Positions 1 through 8,030 of a stretch of DNA of 64,000 bases are shown here, one piece after another. Positions within the stretch are counted from its first letter, which is position 1; each line of letters opens with the position of its first letter. The position numbers and the translations under genes were made by a program. The notes under the pieces were generated by a model. The model was not told the DNA's origin, searched no databases, and was given only the letters and a program-made list of their open reading frames with translations. The DNA is from Saprospiraceae bacterium (GTDB lineage: Bacteria; Bacteroidota; Bacteroidia; Chitinophagales; Saprospiraceae): assembly GCA_016787575.1 (NCBI GenBank), contig JAEUUO010000019.1, positions 62,001-126,000 on the forward strand, read 5' to 3'.

Positions 1-521
1 CTGGAATCTGAATTTCCAAATTCTATGTAAGGTAAACTGGAGTCTTCGATTTTAATTAAAGCAATATCGGTTGTTGGATCCGTTCCGATTAATTTAGCTT
101 CATATTCTCTATTGTCATTTAATTGTACTTGAATTTTTTCAGCATTTTCAACTACATGGTTATTTGTTATGATGTAACCATCAGGTGAAATAATAACCCC
201 AGATCCAGTTGACAATTCTTTATTAGGAATTGAAAAAATACCATCCTTACTATCAATCATGGACTCAATAAATACTACAGAAGGGGTACTTTTGGAAGCA
301 GCTAAAACAAAATTTGATCCGGATGCATTTAGAAAGCGGACCGGAGTAGACTTCACCAGGTCTGAATTGCTGTTTGGGTCATTGTTTATTTCATGGACCA
401 ATTTTGGCTCGTTTTGTTTTTCATTGGAAGCATTTAGGATTTTATAGGTTAAAAAACTACTTATTATACTGACAATCAGGCTGATAAAAATAATTGAGCC
501 AGGAGTTTTTATTGAATTCAT
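1..521 (-). CDS. HtrA/DegP-family periplasmic serine protease, N-terminal part
   Basis: The gene runs off the left edge, so only the first 173 codons are visible, from the ATG at 521. Residues 8-28 form one hydrophobic segment (signal anchor or signal peptide), followed by a polar linker of about 45 residues. The trypsin-like domain starts near residue 70. STGSGVIISP (about 104-113) is followed by TNNHVV with the likely catalytic His122, then TTDIALIKI with the likely catalytic Asp152. The catalytic serine and any PDZ domains would lie outside the window. The family (Do/DegQ/HtrA) degrades or refolds damaged envelope proteins. The gene is divergent from dapF with an 80 bp gap. The family call is firm; which HtrA subtype cannot be told. 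Confidence 0.9.
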   Translation of the reverse strand, partial: MNSIKTPGSIIFISLIVSIISSFLTYKILNASNEKQNEPKLVHEINNDPNSNSDLVKSTPVRFLNASGSNFVLAASKSTPSVVFIESMIDSKDGIFSIPNKELSTGSGVIISPDGYIITNNHVVENAEKIQVQLNDNREYEAKLIGTDPTTDIALIKIEDSSLPYIEFGNSDS

Positions 522-601
522 CGATTATATTATTTAAATGTCTAATATATAATTAGTTACAAAAAGTATGCCTTAATCTGAATAATTGCTAATCTTGTCT
601 T

Positions 602-1384
602 ATGAAACGTACAATTCCTTTTGAAAAATACGAAGCGACCGGCAATGATTTTATCATTCTTGATTTTTTTGAATTTGAATGGATTGATTTAAATGACAGC
701 CATCTAATAAAAAAAATGTGTGATAGACATTTTGGAATTGGCGCAGATGGATTGATTGCATTGTGTTCAGAACCTGGCATGGATTTCAAAATGAAGTATT
801 ACAACAGCGATGGAAACCCTTCTAGTTTTTGCGGAAACGGAAGTCGGGCCTCTGTTCGCTATATGCAATCTAAACAAGCAAAGAATAATTTTAGTTTTAC
901 TGCTTTTGATGGTTTGCATGAAAGTTTTGTTAAAAATCAATTGGTTTCTGTAAAAATGAAAGACATTCAAGGCTTCCAACACACAAAAGAGGGGAGCTTG
1001 ATTCAAAGCGGTTCACCGCACTTGATACGAGAAGTCAGCAATCCATGGGAATACGATGTGCATAATCAGGGAAGGAATCTTCGTAAAAAATTTGATCCTG
1101 ATGGAGTTAATGTCAATTTTATTGAGATTTTTGGTGACGTCCTGCGAATTGCTACCTACGAGCGTGGTGTGGAGGCAGAAACACTAGCATGTGGAACCGG
1201 GGTGACTGCTTCAGCATATTTTGCAGCTTTAAAAGCTCAAGCTTCCGGAAATTTTCAACAATTTATTGAGTCCAAAGGAGGGAATCTGGAGGTAAACATG
1301 GAAATTAATGGCCTTGTAGCAAGCAATATTTGGTTGACTGGACCTGCCAATTATGTATTTAGTGGCTTTTATCGATTAGATTAG
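602..1384 (+). CDS. dapF: Diaminopimelate epimerase
   Basis: Interconverts LL- and meso-diaminopimelate, the last racemising step before meso-DAP is used for lysine and peptidoglycan. The 260-residue length is close to the family norm. Both halves of the pseudo-symmetric fold carry their catalytic cysteine: Cys77 in SSFCGNGSRA and Cys197 in TLACGTGVTA. ATGNDF near residue 12 is the family's N-terminal signature. The start is ATG with no clear Shine-Dalgarno. A sequence TAATCTTG at 590-597 differs by one base from the Bacteroidota -7 element. The last 9 bp overlap the end of the convergent TPR gene. Confidence 0.96.
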   Translation: MKRTIPFEKYEATGNDFIILDFFEFEWIDLNDSHLIKKMCDRHFGIGADGLIALCSEPGMDFKMKYYNSDGNPSSFCGNGSRASVRYMQSKQAKNNFSFTAFDGLHESFVKNQLVSVKMKDIQGFQHTKEGSLIQSGSPHLIREVSNPWEYDVHNQGRNLRKKFDPDGVNVNFIEIFGDVLRIATYERGVEAETLACGTGVTASAYFAALKAQASGNFQQFIESKGGNLEVNMEINGLVASNIWLTGPANYVFSGFYRLD

Positions 1385-1708
1385 GTCTTCCATTTGGATT
1401 TCGTTTAAAAGGCTTTGTAATTCTGATAATGCATGTAAATCTTTTAATGCTTTCGCACGTTCAATGCCATCTTTAATCACCAGAATGCCTTCTGTTTTTT
1501 TTTGGTTTGAAACAAGCGCTTTTGCTAAATGGTAATAGGCACCAATATAGTTGGGGTGAATTTTTAAAAGTTTCTGAAAAGTAAGGATGGACTCATCCAT
1601 TTGCTTTTCATTTTCGAATTCTTTTGCCAATGCATATAGTAAAAAATCATCTTCCGGATTGGCTTCCAAAAGGTTTAAAATTCGTTCTTTTCTATCTAAC
1701 ATACTCAT
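1376..1708 (-). CDS. Small tetratricopeptide-repeat protein
   Basis: A 110-residue protein with no signal peptide or membrane segment, so probably cytoplasmic. From about residue 15 it is helical with TPR spacing: DDFLLYALAKEFE, DESILTFQKLLKIHPNYIGAYYHLAKALV and a third, weaker helix pair. This makes two to three TPR units and little else. TPRs bind other proteins, and no partner is evident. The in-frame TTG at 1714 would add two residues; the ATG at 1708 is the simpler start. The gene is divergent from etfB (59 bp) and convergent with dapF, sharing 9 bp with it. Specific function unknown. Confidence 0.75.
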   Translation of the reverse strand: MSMLDRKERILNLLEANPEDDFLLYALAKEFENEKQMDESILTFQKLLKIHPNYIGAYYHLAKALVSNQKKTEGILVIKDGIERAKALKDLHALSELQSLLNEIQMEDLI

Positions 1709-1740
1709 AATCAAGCTTTACATGATGAAGCCAAAATATA

Positions 1741-1748
1741 TATCTTTG
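1741..1748 (+). promoter_or_regulatory. Predicted Bacteroidota -7 promoter element for etfB-etfA
   Basis: TATCTTTG matches TAnnTTTG exactly and ends 19 bp before the etfB ATG. A partial -33 box (TTTA, 1717-1720) lies 20 bp upstream. Assigned by consensus and position only. Confidence 0.55.
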
Positions 1749-1767
1749 CATTAAAATTAAGACAAAT

Positions 1768-2508
1768 ATGAAACTATTGGTTTGTATCAGTAAAACTCCG
1801 GATACAACATCAAAAATAAGTTTTAGCCAGGATGGCAAACGTTATTTGGATGAAGGGATTCAATACATTCTAAATCCCTACGATGAATGGTATGCTTTGG
1901 TGCGTGCAATTGAATTGAAAGAAAAATTTGGTGGTCAAATAGACGTAATTCATGTTGGAAATGCAACTTCAGATATATTGATCCGTAAAGCGCTGGCTAT
2001 TGGAGCCGATGCCGCATTTCGCATTGATATGGAACCGATGAATTCAGATGAAATCGCTAAGCAAATTGCAAAATTTGCTAAAGAAAATAGTTACGATCTG
2101 ATTTTTTGCGGAAAAGAAACAATTGACCACAACAGTTCGGAAGTTGCTAGTAGGATTGCTCAATATCTGGATATTCCTTATTTATCTTATTGCAATCATC
2201 TGGAAATTGAAAATGATAAAATTGTGGCATCGTGTGAACTGGAGGGAGGGGTAGCATTATTGGAAGCAAAAATTCCAGTTGTAATTTCAGCGGCAAAAGG
2301 ATTGGCTGAACAGCGGATTCCAAATATGAAAGGGATCATTGATGCTAAGAAAAAGCCACTGGAAGTTATTTCTCCAATTGAAACTGAACAGTTGGTTGAA
2401 TTGGTTTGTTTTGAATTGCCACCAGTTAAGTCTGGTGTTAAAATGATTGATCCAACTCAAATCGATGAAATGGTAGCAGTTTTTAAGAATGAATTGAAAA
2501 TCATTTGA
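1768..2508 (+). CDS. etfB: Electron transfer flavoprotein, beta subunit
   Basis: Beta subunit of the soluble FAD/AMP-containing heterodimer that takes electrons from acyl-CoA and related dehydrogenases and passes them to a membrane quinone oxidoreductase. The 246 residues begin with the family signature LVCISKTPDTTSKISF. A nucleotide-binding core follows: IDVIHVGNATSDILIRKALAIGADAAFRI, then DLIFCGKETIDHNSSEVA. The gene is followed 15 bp later by etfA in the conserved etfBA order and is preceded by a good TAnnTTTG promoter. No dehydrogenase is adjacent. This is the short group of ETF typical of beta-oxidation, not the FixAB type, judged by length and context only. Confidence 0.95.
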   Translation: MKLLVCISKTPDTTSKISFSQDGKRYLDEGIQYILNPYDEWYALVRAIELKEKFGGQIDVIHVGNATSDILIRKALAIGADAAFRIDMEPMNSDEIAKQIAKFAKENSYDLIFCGKETIDHNSSEVASRIAQYLDIPYLSYCNHLEIENDKIVASCELEGGVALLEAKIPVVISAAKGLAEQRIPNMKGIIDAKKKPLEVISPIETEQLVELVCFELPPVKSGVKMIDPTQIDEMVAVFKNELKII

Positions 2509-2523
2509 CAATTTAGCATAACT

Positions 2524-3477
2524 ATGGTTTTAGTAATATTAGAAGAACAAAATGGAAGGATAAAAAAGTCGGCAATTGAAGCTGCTGGCTTTGCCTCAAA
2601 ATTGGCCCAATTAAGCGGCATGAAAGTTTGTGGTCTTTGTTTGGGAAGGACCATAAACGTGAATGAATTGACTGGTTTAGGTCTTGATCAAATTGTTCAA
2701 ATTGAACATGCGGATTACCTGGATTCTAGTCAATGGATTTCCATAGTGGCACAGGCTAAAGAACAGTTGGGTTCAAAATTTATCGTCCTAAGTAACAACA
2801 GCCTTGGAAAGTCTATTTCAGGTGGGTTGTCTGTGCACCTTAAAATGGGTTTGATTAGCAATGTTGTAAATTTTAAATCGCAGGAAGGTGTTTTGCAATT
2901 TCAAAAAAGTGTCTTTTCTGGAAAGGCTTCTGCATGGTATGCATTTAGTGATTTAAACGGGATTATTGCATTGATGCCAAATGGATTTGGAATACATAAA
3001 TTTGATGAAAAACCAATAGATTCCAAAGTATTAGACCTTAAAATTCCTGAACCTAAAATTAAGTTACTGGATCGCAAATTAATACAAGGAAAAACACCTC
3101 TTACTGAAGCGGAAATTGTTGTTTCAGCTGGGCGAGGTTTAAAAGATCCATCAAATTGGTACATGGTTGAAGAACTTGCGGATATATTACATGCAACTAC
3201 AGCTTGTTCCAGACCTGTCGCAGATGCGGGTTGGAGACCTCATCATGAACATGTTGGACAAACAGGTGTTGCTATTCGACCAAATGTTTATATAGCTCTT
3301 GGAATTTCCGGGGCCATTCAGCATTTGGCAGGCGTAAATAATTCAAAGAAAATATTTGTGATAAACAAAGATCCGGAAGCACCGTTTTTTAAAGCAGCGG
3401 ACTTTGGAGTTTGTGGTGATTTGTTTGAAATATTGCCTAAATTAAATGAAGCTTTGCGCAAAAGCAAAATGAATTAA
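2524..3477 (+). CDS. etfA: Electron transfer flavoprotein, alpha subunit (FAD-binding)
   Basis: Alpha subunit partner of EtfB, 317 residues, a normal length. The C-terminal FAD domain is unmistakable. VVSAGRGLKD lies near residue 200, then CSRPVADAGW and GQTGVAIRPNVYIALGISGA, and the last third has KKIFVINKDPEAPFFKAADF with the closing GDLFEILPKL. The N-terminal half is the usual weakly conserved alpha/beta domain. The gene lies 15 bp after etfB and 2 bp before the DUF151 gene, so the three are almost surely cotranscribed. A possible electron acceptor is encoded at 49441-51536 (inference). Confidence 0.96.
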   Translation: MVLVILEEQNGRIKKSAIEAAGFASKLAQLSGMKVCGLCLGRTINVNELTGLGLDQIVQIEHADYLDSSQWISIVAQAKEQLGSKFIVLSNNSLGKSISGGLSVHLKMGLISNVVNFKSQEGVLQFQKSVFSGKASAWYAFSDLNGIIALMPNGFGIHKFDEKPIDSKVLDLKIPEPKIKLLDRKLIQGKTPLTEAEIVVSAGRGLKDPSNWYMVEELADILHATTACSRPVADAGWRPHHEHVGQTGVAIRPNVYIALGISGAIQHLAGVNNSKKIFVINKDPEAPFFKAADFGVCGDLFEILPKLNEALRKSKMN

Positions 3478-3479
3478 AA

Positions 3480-4070
3480 ATGTCAAGCCAGGATCATAAA
3501 CTGATTGAATTAGAAATAATTGCCCTTTCACACAGTGTTACCCAATCACAGAATTATGCTGTTGTTTTAGGAGAAACTGAAGGGAACAGACGGTTGCCTA
3601 TTGTTATCGGCGGGTATGAAGCACAGGCCATAGCAGTGGTTTTGGAACGAATGACTCCAAATAGACCCTTAACCCACGATCTTTTTAAAAATGCACTTTC
3701 TTTATTTGGAATCGAAGTTAAGGAAATTTTAATAAACAATTTACTCGATGGAATTTTCTTTTCTCAACTAATTTGTGAGAAAGAAGGTGAAATAATCAAA
3801 ATTGATTCCAGAACTTCAGACGCTTTGGCATTGGCTGTTCGATTTAGTTGCCCAATTTATACCTATGAATTTATTATGGATTCTGCTGGTGTGGTTTTAG
3901 AAGATACAGATGAAGATAGTCAAAAGCCTATTACAAAAAAGGAGAAACCTCAAAAATTATTTAGCAATTACAGCACCGAGGAATTAAATAAAATGCTGAG
4001 CAAAGTTTTGGAGGAAGAGAATTATGAGAAAGCTGCACACATCCGAGACGAACTGAATAAACGCAAGTAA
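3480..4070 (+). CDS. Bifunctional nuclease (DUF151) family protein with C-terminal UVR motif
   Basis: 196 residues in two parts. Residues 1 to about 140 are the DUF151/bifunctional nuclease domain: LGETEGNRRLPIVIGGYEAQAIA near residue 30 and IKIDSRTSDALALAVRF near 105 are its two signature blocks. Residues about 160-196 are a helical UVR motif (EELNKMLSKVLEEENYEKAA, then HIRDELNKRK), the interaction hairpin known from UvrB/UvrC and Clp adaptors. A plant member was reported to have DNase and RNase activity; the bacterial role is not settled. The gene starts 2 bp after the etfA stop, so it depends on the etf transcript. Confidence 0.9.
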   Translation: MSSQDHKLIELEIIALSHSVTQSQNYAVVLGETEGNRRLPIVIGGYEAQAIAVVLERMTPNRPLTHDLFKNALSLFGIEVKEILINNLLDGIFFSQLICEKEGEIIKIDSRTSDALALAVRFSCPIYTYEFIMDSAGVVLEDTDEDSQKPITKKEKPQKLFSNYSTEELNKMLSKVLEEENYEKAAHIRDELNKRK

Positions 4071-4083
4071 TTTTATTTAGTTG

Positions 4084-4107
4084 AAAATCAAATTTTCATT
4101 TGATTTT
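4084..4107. terminator. AT-rich inverted repeat between convergent genes, possible terminator
   Basis: A perfect 10-bp inverted repeat (arms 4084-4093 and 4098-4107, 4-nt loop) lies 13 bp after the DUF151 stop codon. It has a T-run on one side and an A-run on the other. The stem is almost all A:T, so it would be a weak hairpin. Confidence 0.35.
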
Positions 4108-4175
4108 TGAATTCATGGAATTCATATTCCCAGTAATTGATTGGGTAATGCTAAAATTTAAGTTAAATAAATTTC

Positions 4176-5210
4176 TCAGATAATTTTAGACTCTAAAATT
4201 TCGATTACCTCATTTATCATGGATTCACTGATATCCAAATGCGTTACAAAGCGAATTGAATTTTTTCCAAATGCACTTGCATGAATGCCGTATTTATTAA
4301 GTTGATTGATAAAAGAATCAGTGCTTAATGAAGGGATTAAATCAAAGATGATGATATTGGTATAAACGGGTTTGATTTTGGAAACATAGGCCCTGTTTTT
4401 TAGGCAAGCTTCAAGTTGTTTTGCATGCAAATGATCCACTTTTAATCGGCTTATATGGTGTTCCAGGGCATACAATCCAGCTGCAGCCAATATGCCAGTT
4501 TGACGCATTCCGCCTCCCATTACTTTGCGTACTTTTCGACATTTTTGAATCCAGGATTGTTTTCCTAAAAGCACAGTACCTATAGGCGCTCCAAGCCCTT
4601 TAGAAAGGCATACCGAAATAGAATCAAATAAACTTCCAATTTCATGGCTGGTGTATCCTCCTTCAACGATCGCATTAAAAATCCGTGCTCCGTCTAAATG
4701 AAGTTTTAGCTTGTTTGCTTTGCAGCACGAGGAGATTTCTAATAGTTCTTGATGCGAATAAATTGTGCCACCGGTTCGATTTCCAGTGTTTTCAATAACA
4801 ACCAGTTTCGTATTAGGCAACCAGTCTTGAGATGCTTTGATAGATTGAGCTATAATTTCTGAAGAAAGATTTCCTGTGTCTGTAGTTAATGGGTTTACGG
4901 CAATTCCACTGTGGAATGCATAGCCGGCTACTTCATATTGAAATACGTGGCTGTTAATTTCACACAACATCTCATCCATTGGTTGCGTGTGTGATTTAAT
5001 TGCAATTTGATTTGCCATTGTTCCGGAAGGACAAAATAAACCAGCTTCTTGCATAAACATTCCTGCTAGTTTTTCCTCTAATTGTTTGACTGTTGGATCT
5101 TCTTGAAATACATCATCTCCTAATTTTGCATTCATCATTGAATTAAGCATTCCTGGAGAAGGTAGCGTAACGGTGTCGCTGATTAAATTTATACGCCGGC
5201 TAGATTCCAT
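4176..5210 (-). CDS. ltaE: Low-specificity L-threonine aldolase
   Basis: PLP enzyme that cleaves L-threonine/allo-threonine to glycine and acetaldehyde. 344 residues, full length. N-terminal block NLISDTVTLPSPGM with GDDVFQEDPTV at about 31-41, then FCPSGTMANQIA at 59-70. HLDGARIFNA holds Asp173 and Arg176. LSKGLGAPIG holds Lys204, the expected Schiff-base lysine. KVMGGGMRQTGILAAAGLYAL closes the active site. It is convergent with the DUF151 gene and about 32 bp downstream of the lipoprotein gene on the same strand. The beta-eliminating-lyase fold also covers tryptophanase and related enzymes, but the GGGMRQ block and length favour threonine aldolase. Confidence 0.93.
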   Translation of the reverse strand: MESSRRINLISDTVTLPSPGMLNSMMNAKLGDDVFQEDPTVKQLEEKLAGMFMQEAGLFCPSGTMANQIAIKSHTQPMDEMLCEINSHVFQYEVAGYAFHSGIAVNPLTTDTGNLSSEIIAQSIKASQDWLPNTKLVVIENTGNRTGGTIYSHQELLEISSCCKANKLKLHLDGARIFNAIVEGGYTSHEIGSLFDSISVCLSKGLGAPIGTVLLGKQSWIQKCRKVRKVMGGGMRQTGILAAAGLYALEHHISRLKVDHLHAKQLEACLKNRAYVSKIKPVYTNIIIFDLIPSLSTDSFINQLNKYGIHASAFGKNSIRFVTHLDISESMINEVIEILESKII

Positions 5211-5242
5211 CCGGTAAAAATAACAAACTGCGGTTAATTGAT

Positions 5243-6025
5243 TTAGAATGCGTGGTATTCTTTACCACTGCCAGTATAAATTCTGTATCCGACCAGGTTA
5301 ATATACTTCACAGCAAGATCATTGAAAAACACATCCAATTCACCATCAGTTTTTGAATGAAAATAATAGAACTTTATTAAGGTGCCAGCAATCCCGGGAT
5401 CTGCCTTAAAAATCATAGCATTGTTATCGGTTATGGTAAAGTAAGAATAAAATCCCGGATCCAGTCGATGTGTCAAGCAATCAAATTCAACTTCTTTTTT
5501 AAAACTATTCATTAGGCTTTCAGAAGTGGGTTCTTTAGATTTTGGATATGCAAATCCCCAAATTAGATTTTTAGGAATTTTAAAGGTTTGTTGGTATTTA
5601 TTATTCAAACCAGTTCCTTGTAAAATGACCAGTTGATATTGTTTTTCAAGGATGTAAACTCTGCATCGAATGGAAGACGCTGAACCCAATGATACTAAAA
5701 CTTCGAGACTGTCGGCGAAATCAGGCAATGGTATTAAAGAACGCAAAAGAAATTTCCTTTCAGAACAACTATTTGCTTTGTAAGTATCCAAAATTTCGAC
5801 TCTAAACTCTAAACTGTCTTGTACAATATTATATACAAGCGTATCGTCTTGGCAATAAGAGTTTGTTAAAGAGGCCAATTCCAGGTATAAATTTCTTGAA
5901 GAGGTGTTTTGAATTTGCTCAACAACAGAAACACTGAATTCAGAGGGGATCTTTATAAAGTTTTCTTCCGGCTTGGAACAGGAGATTAAAATGCCTACTA
6001 ACAAAAAAGGAATTAAAATCCTCAT
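5243..6025 (-). CDS. Lipoprotein of unknown function
   Basis: A 260-residue protein starting with a lipoprotein signal peptide: MRILIPFLLVGILISC, Cys16 being the lipidation site, followed by SKPEEN. The rest is polar and beta-rich (LRSLIPLPDFADSLEVLVSL, YQLVILQGTGLNN) and ends in RIYTGSGKEYHAF. I recognise no catalytic motif or named family. It probably sits in the cell envelope. It is transcribed in the same direction as threonine aldolase, 32 bp upstream of it, and divergently from lepA across a 209 bp gap. Function not inferable. Confidence 0.7.
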   Translation of the reverse strand: MRILIPFLLVGILISCSKPEENFIKIPSEFSVSVVEQIQNTSSRNLYLELASLTNSYCQDDTLVYNIVQDSLEFRVEILDTYKANSCSERKFLLRSLIPLPDFADSLEVLVSLGSASSIRCRVYILEKQYQLVILQGTGLNNKYQQTFKIPKNLIWGFAYPKSKEPTSESLMNSFKKEVEFDCLTHRLDPGFYSYFTITDNNAMIFKADPGIAGTLIKFYYFHSKTDGELDVFFNDLAVKYINLVGYRIYTGSGKEYHAF

Positions 6026-6234
6026 ACAATTGTTTAAATAACAGGATACTGAATCAACGAATGAATTGCCAAAAAGCTGCTTAAAAGCCTAAAAATCAGA
6101 AATTTTTATTAATTTTCATGGATTTGTTAAGAATATTGCCAAAAAAGCCCTTTAATTATTAATCCTTTGATAATCTTCATATAAAATCTAAAAAGGAGGA
6201 TTGATAACACTAATTTCGCGCTGATTTTTGAAAT

Positions 6235-8028
6235 ATGGAGCTAATAAGAAATTTTTGTGTCATTGCCCACATTGATCATGGCAAAAGTACTTTATCGGAT
6301 CGATTGTTAGAGTTTACAAAAACTATCTCTGAGCGTGATATGCAGAATCAGGCTTTGGATGATATGGATTTGGAACGGGAACGTGGAATTACCATCAAAG
6401 CCCATGCAATTCAATTGGATTATGAACATTCAGATGGAAAACGTTACGTTTTTAATTTGATTGATACTCCAGGACATGTGGATTTTTCTTATGAAGTTTC
6501 TCGTTCGATTGCTGCTTGCGAAGGCGCTTTACTTTTGATTGACGCAACACAAGGGATTCAGGCGCAAACGATCTCAAATTTATATTTAGCCATAGAACAC
6601 AATCTGGAAATCATCCCAATTTTGAATAAAATTGACATGGAAAGTGCCATGGTAGATCAAGTGAGTGATCAGGTCATTGATTTAATCGGATGTTCGAAAG
6701 ATGATATTGTACTGGCAAGTGGAAAAACCGGACAAGGAGTACCCGATATTATGAATGCGATTGTAAATCGAATTCCACCTCCTAAGGGAAATCCAGACGG
6801 ACCATTGCAAGCATTAATATTTGATTCTGTTTTTAATTCGTTTCGTGGTATAATAATTTATTACCGGATTTTAAATGGCAACCTTAAAAAAGGAGATCGA
6901 GTCAAATTTTTTAATACCGGTGGTGAGTATGAAGCTGAAGAGGTTGGAATTCTTCGTATGAGCCTCTTTGCTAAAAAAGAAATTGGATGTGGTGATGTTG
7001 GATACATCATAACCGGAATTAAGGATGTAAAAGAAGTTAAAGTGGGCGATACGCTAACAAAAGCGTCAAACCCATGTGCAGAAGGCATCAAAGGATTTGA
7101 AGAAGTAAAACCCATGGTATTTGCAGGGATTTACCCGGTTGAAAATGAATATTTCGAAGACCTAAGAGATAGTTTAGAGAAATTAAGGCTCAATGACTCT
7201 TCCTTGGTTTATGAACCGGAGACATCCATCGCTTTAGGCTTTGGGTTCAGGTGTGGATTTTTAGGAATGTTGCATCTTGAAATCATACAAGAAAGACTTT
7301 CGCGTGAATTTAACCAGGAAGTTATTACCACTGTCCCGAACGTTTCTTATAAAGCATTGACTACCAGACAAGAATTGCTTATTATAAATACCCCTAACGA
7401 TTTGCCAGAGCCTAATTACCTGGAATATGTGGAAGAGCCTTATATACAAGCTCAAATAATAACCATGCCAGACTATATCGGTCCAATTATCAAATTATGC
7501 ATGGATAAACGGGGTATTCTTACCAAGCAACATTACCTAACTACCTATCGGGTAGAGCTCATGTTTGAGATGCCTCTTGCTGAAATAGTGTTTGATTTCT
7601 ACGATCGATTGAAATCGATGACAAAGGGATATGCTTCTTTCGATTACCATCCGATTGATTATCGTAAATCGGATTTGGTAAAATTAGATATTAAATTGAA
7701 TGGTGACAATGTTGATGCATTGACGGCTCTGGTCCATCGTTCAAAAGCAGAATCTGTTGGCAGAAGAATGTGTACAAAGCTGAAGGAAATTCTGCCAAAG
7801 CACCAATTTGTTATTGCGATTCAAGCAGCCATAGGTGGTAAAATTATTGCACGTGAAACTATTTCAGCAATGCGTAAAGATGTAACCGCTAAATGTTATG
7901 GCGGTGACATTAGCCGTAAACGCAAATTGCTGGAAAAGCAAAAAGAAGGCAAGAAAAAGATGAGACAAATCGGTAGTATTGATGTGCCTCAAAAAGCATT
8001 TTTAGATGTATTGAAGTTGGATGAATAA
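6235..8028 (+). CDS. lepA: Elongation factor 4 (ribosomal back-translocase GTPase)
   Basis: Ribosome-binding GTPase that acts on stalled or mistranslocated elongation complexes. 597 residues, the usual length. GTPase motifs in order: [10 protein letters not shown] (11-20), [21 protein letters not shown] and NKIDM near 123. The EF-G-like domains are followed by the LepA-specific C-terminal region: [40 protein letters not shown] and the end [24 protein letters not shown] at 6211-6218 is one base off the -7 consensus. The stop is only 2 bp from the stop of the convergent SprB-repeat gene. Confidence 0.97.
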   Translation: MELIRNFCVIAHIDHGKSTLSDRLLEFTKTISERDMQNQALDDMDLERERGITIKAHAIQLDYEHSDGKRYVFNLIDTPGHVDFSYEVSRSIAACEGALLLIDATQGIQAQTISNLYLAIEHNLEIIPILNKIDMESAMVDQVSDQVIDLIGCSKDDIVLASGKTGQGVPDIMNAIVNRIPPPKGNPDGPLQALIFDSVFNSFRGIIIYYRILNGNLKKGDRVKFFNTGGEYEAEEVGILRMSLFAKKEIGCGDVGYIITGIKDVKEVKVGDTLTKASNPCAEGIKGFEEVKPMVFAGIYPVENEYFEDLRDSLEKLRLNDSSLVYEPETSIALGFGFRCGFLGMLHLEIIQERLSREFNQEVITTVPNVSYKALTTRQELLIINTPNDLPEPNYLEYVEEPYIQAQIITMPDYIGPIIKLCMDKRGILTKQHYLTTYRVELMFEMPLAEIVFDFYDRLKSMTKGYASFDYHPIDYRKSDLVKLDIKLNGDNVDALTALVHRSKAESVGRRMCTKLKEILPKHQFVIAIQAAIGGKIIARETISAMRKDVTAKCYGGDISRKRKLLEKQKEGKKKMRQIGSIDVPQKAFLDVLKLDE

Positions 8029-8030
8029 AA

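Noticed and set aside
259..447. Plus-strand 62-codon open frame
   Set aside because: It lies antisense to the HtrA gene, whose protein shows a clear catalytic His and Asp; the plus-frame product has no recognisable features.
1768..3477. FixAB-type electron-bifurcating flavoprotein of nitrogen fixation
   Set aside because: No fixC, fixX or nif gene adjoins; lengths and context fit ordinary EtfBA.
6065..6145. Direct repeat ATTGCCAAAAA (6065-6075 and 6135-6145) upstream of lepA
   Set aside because: Two short AT-rich copies 70 bp apart can arise by chance, and neither lies near the likely promoter.
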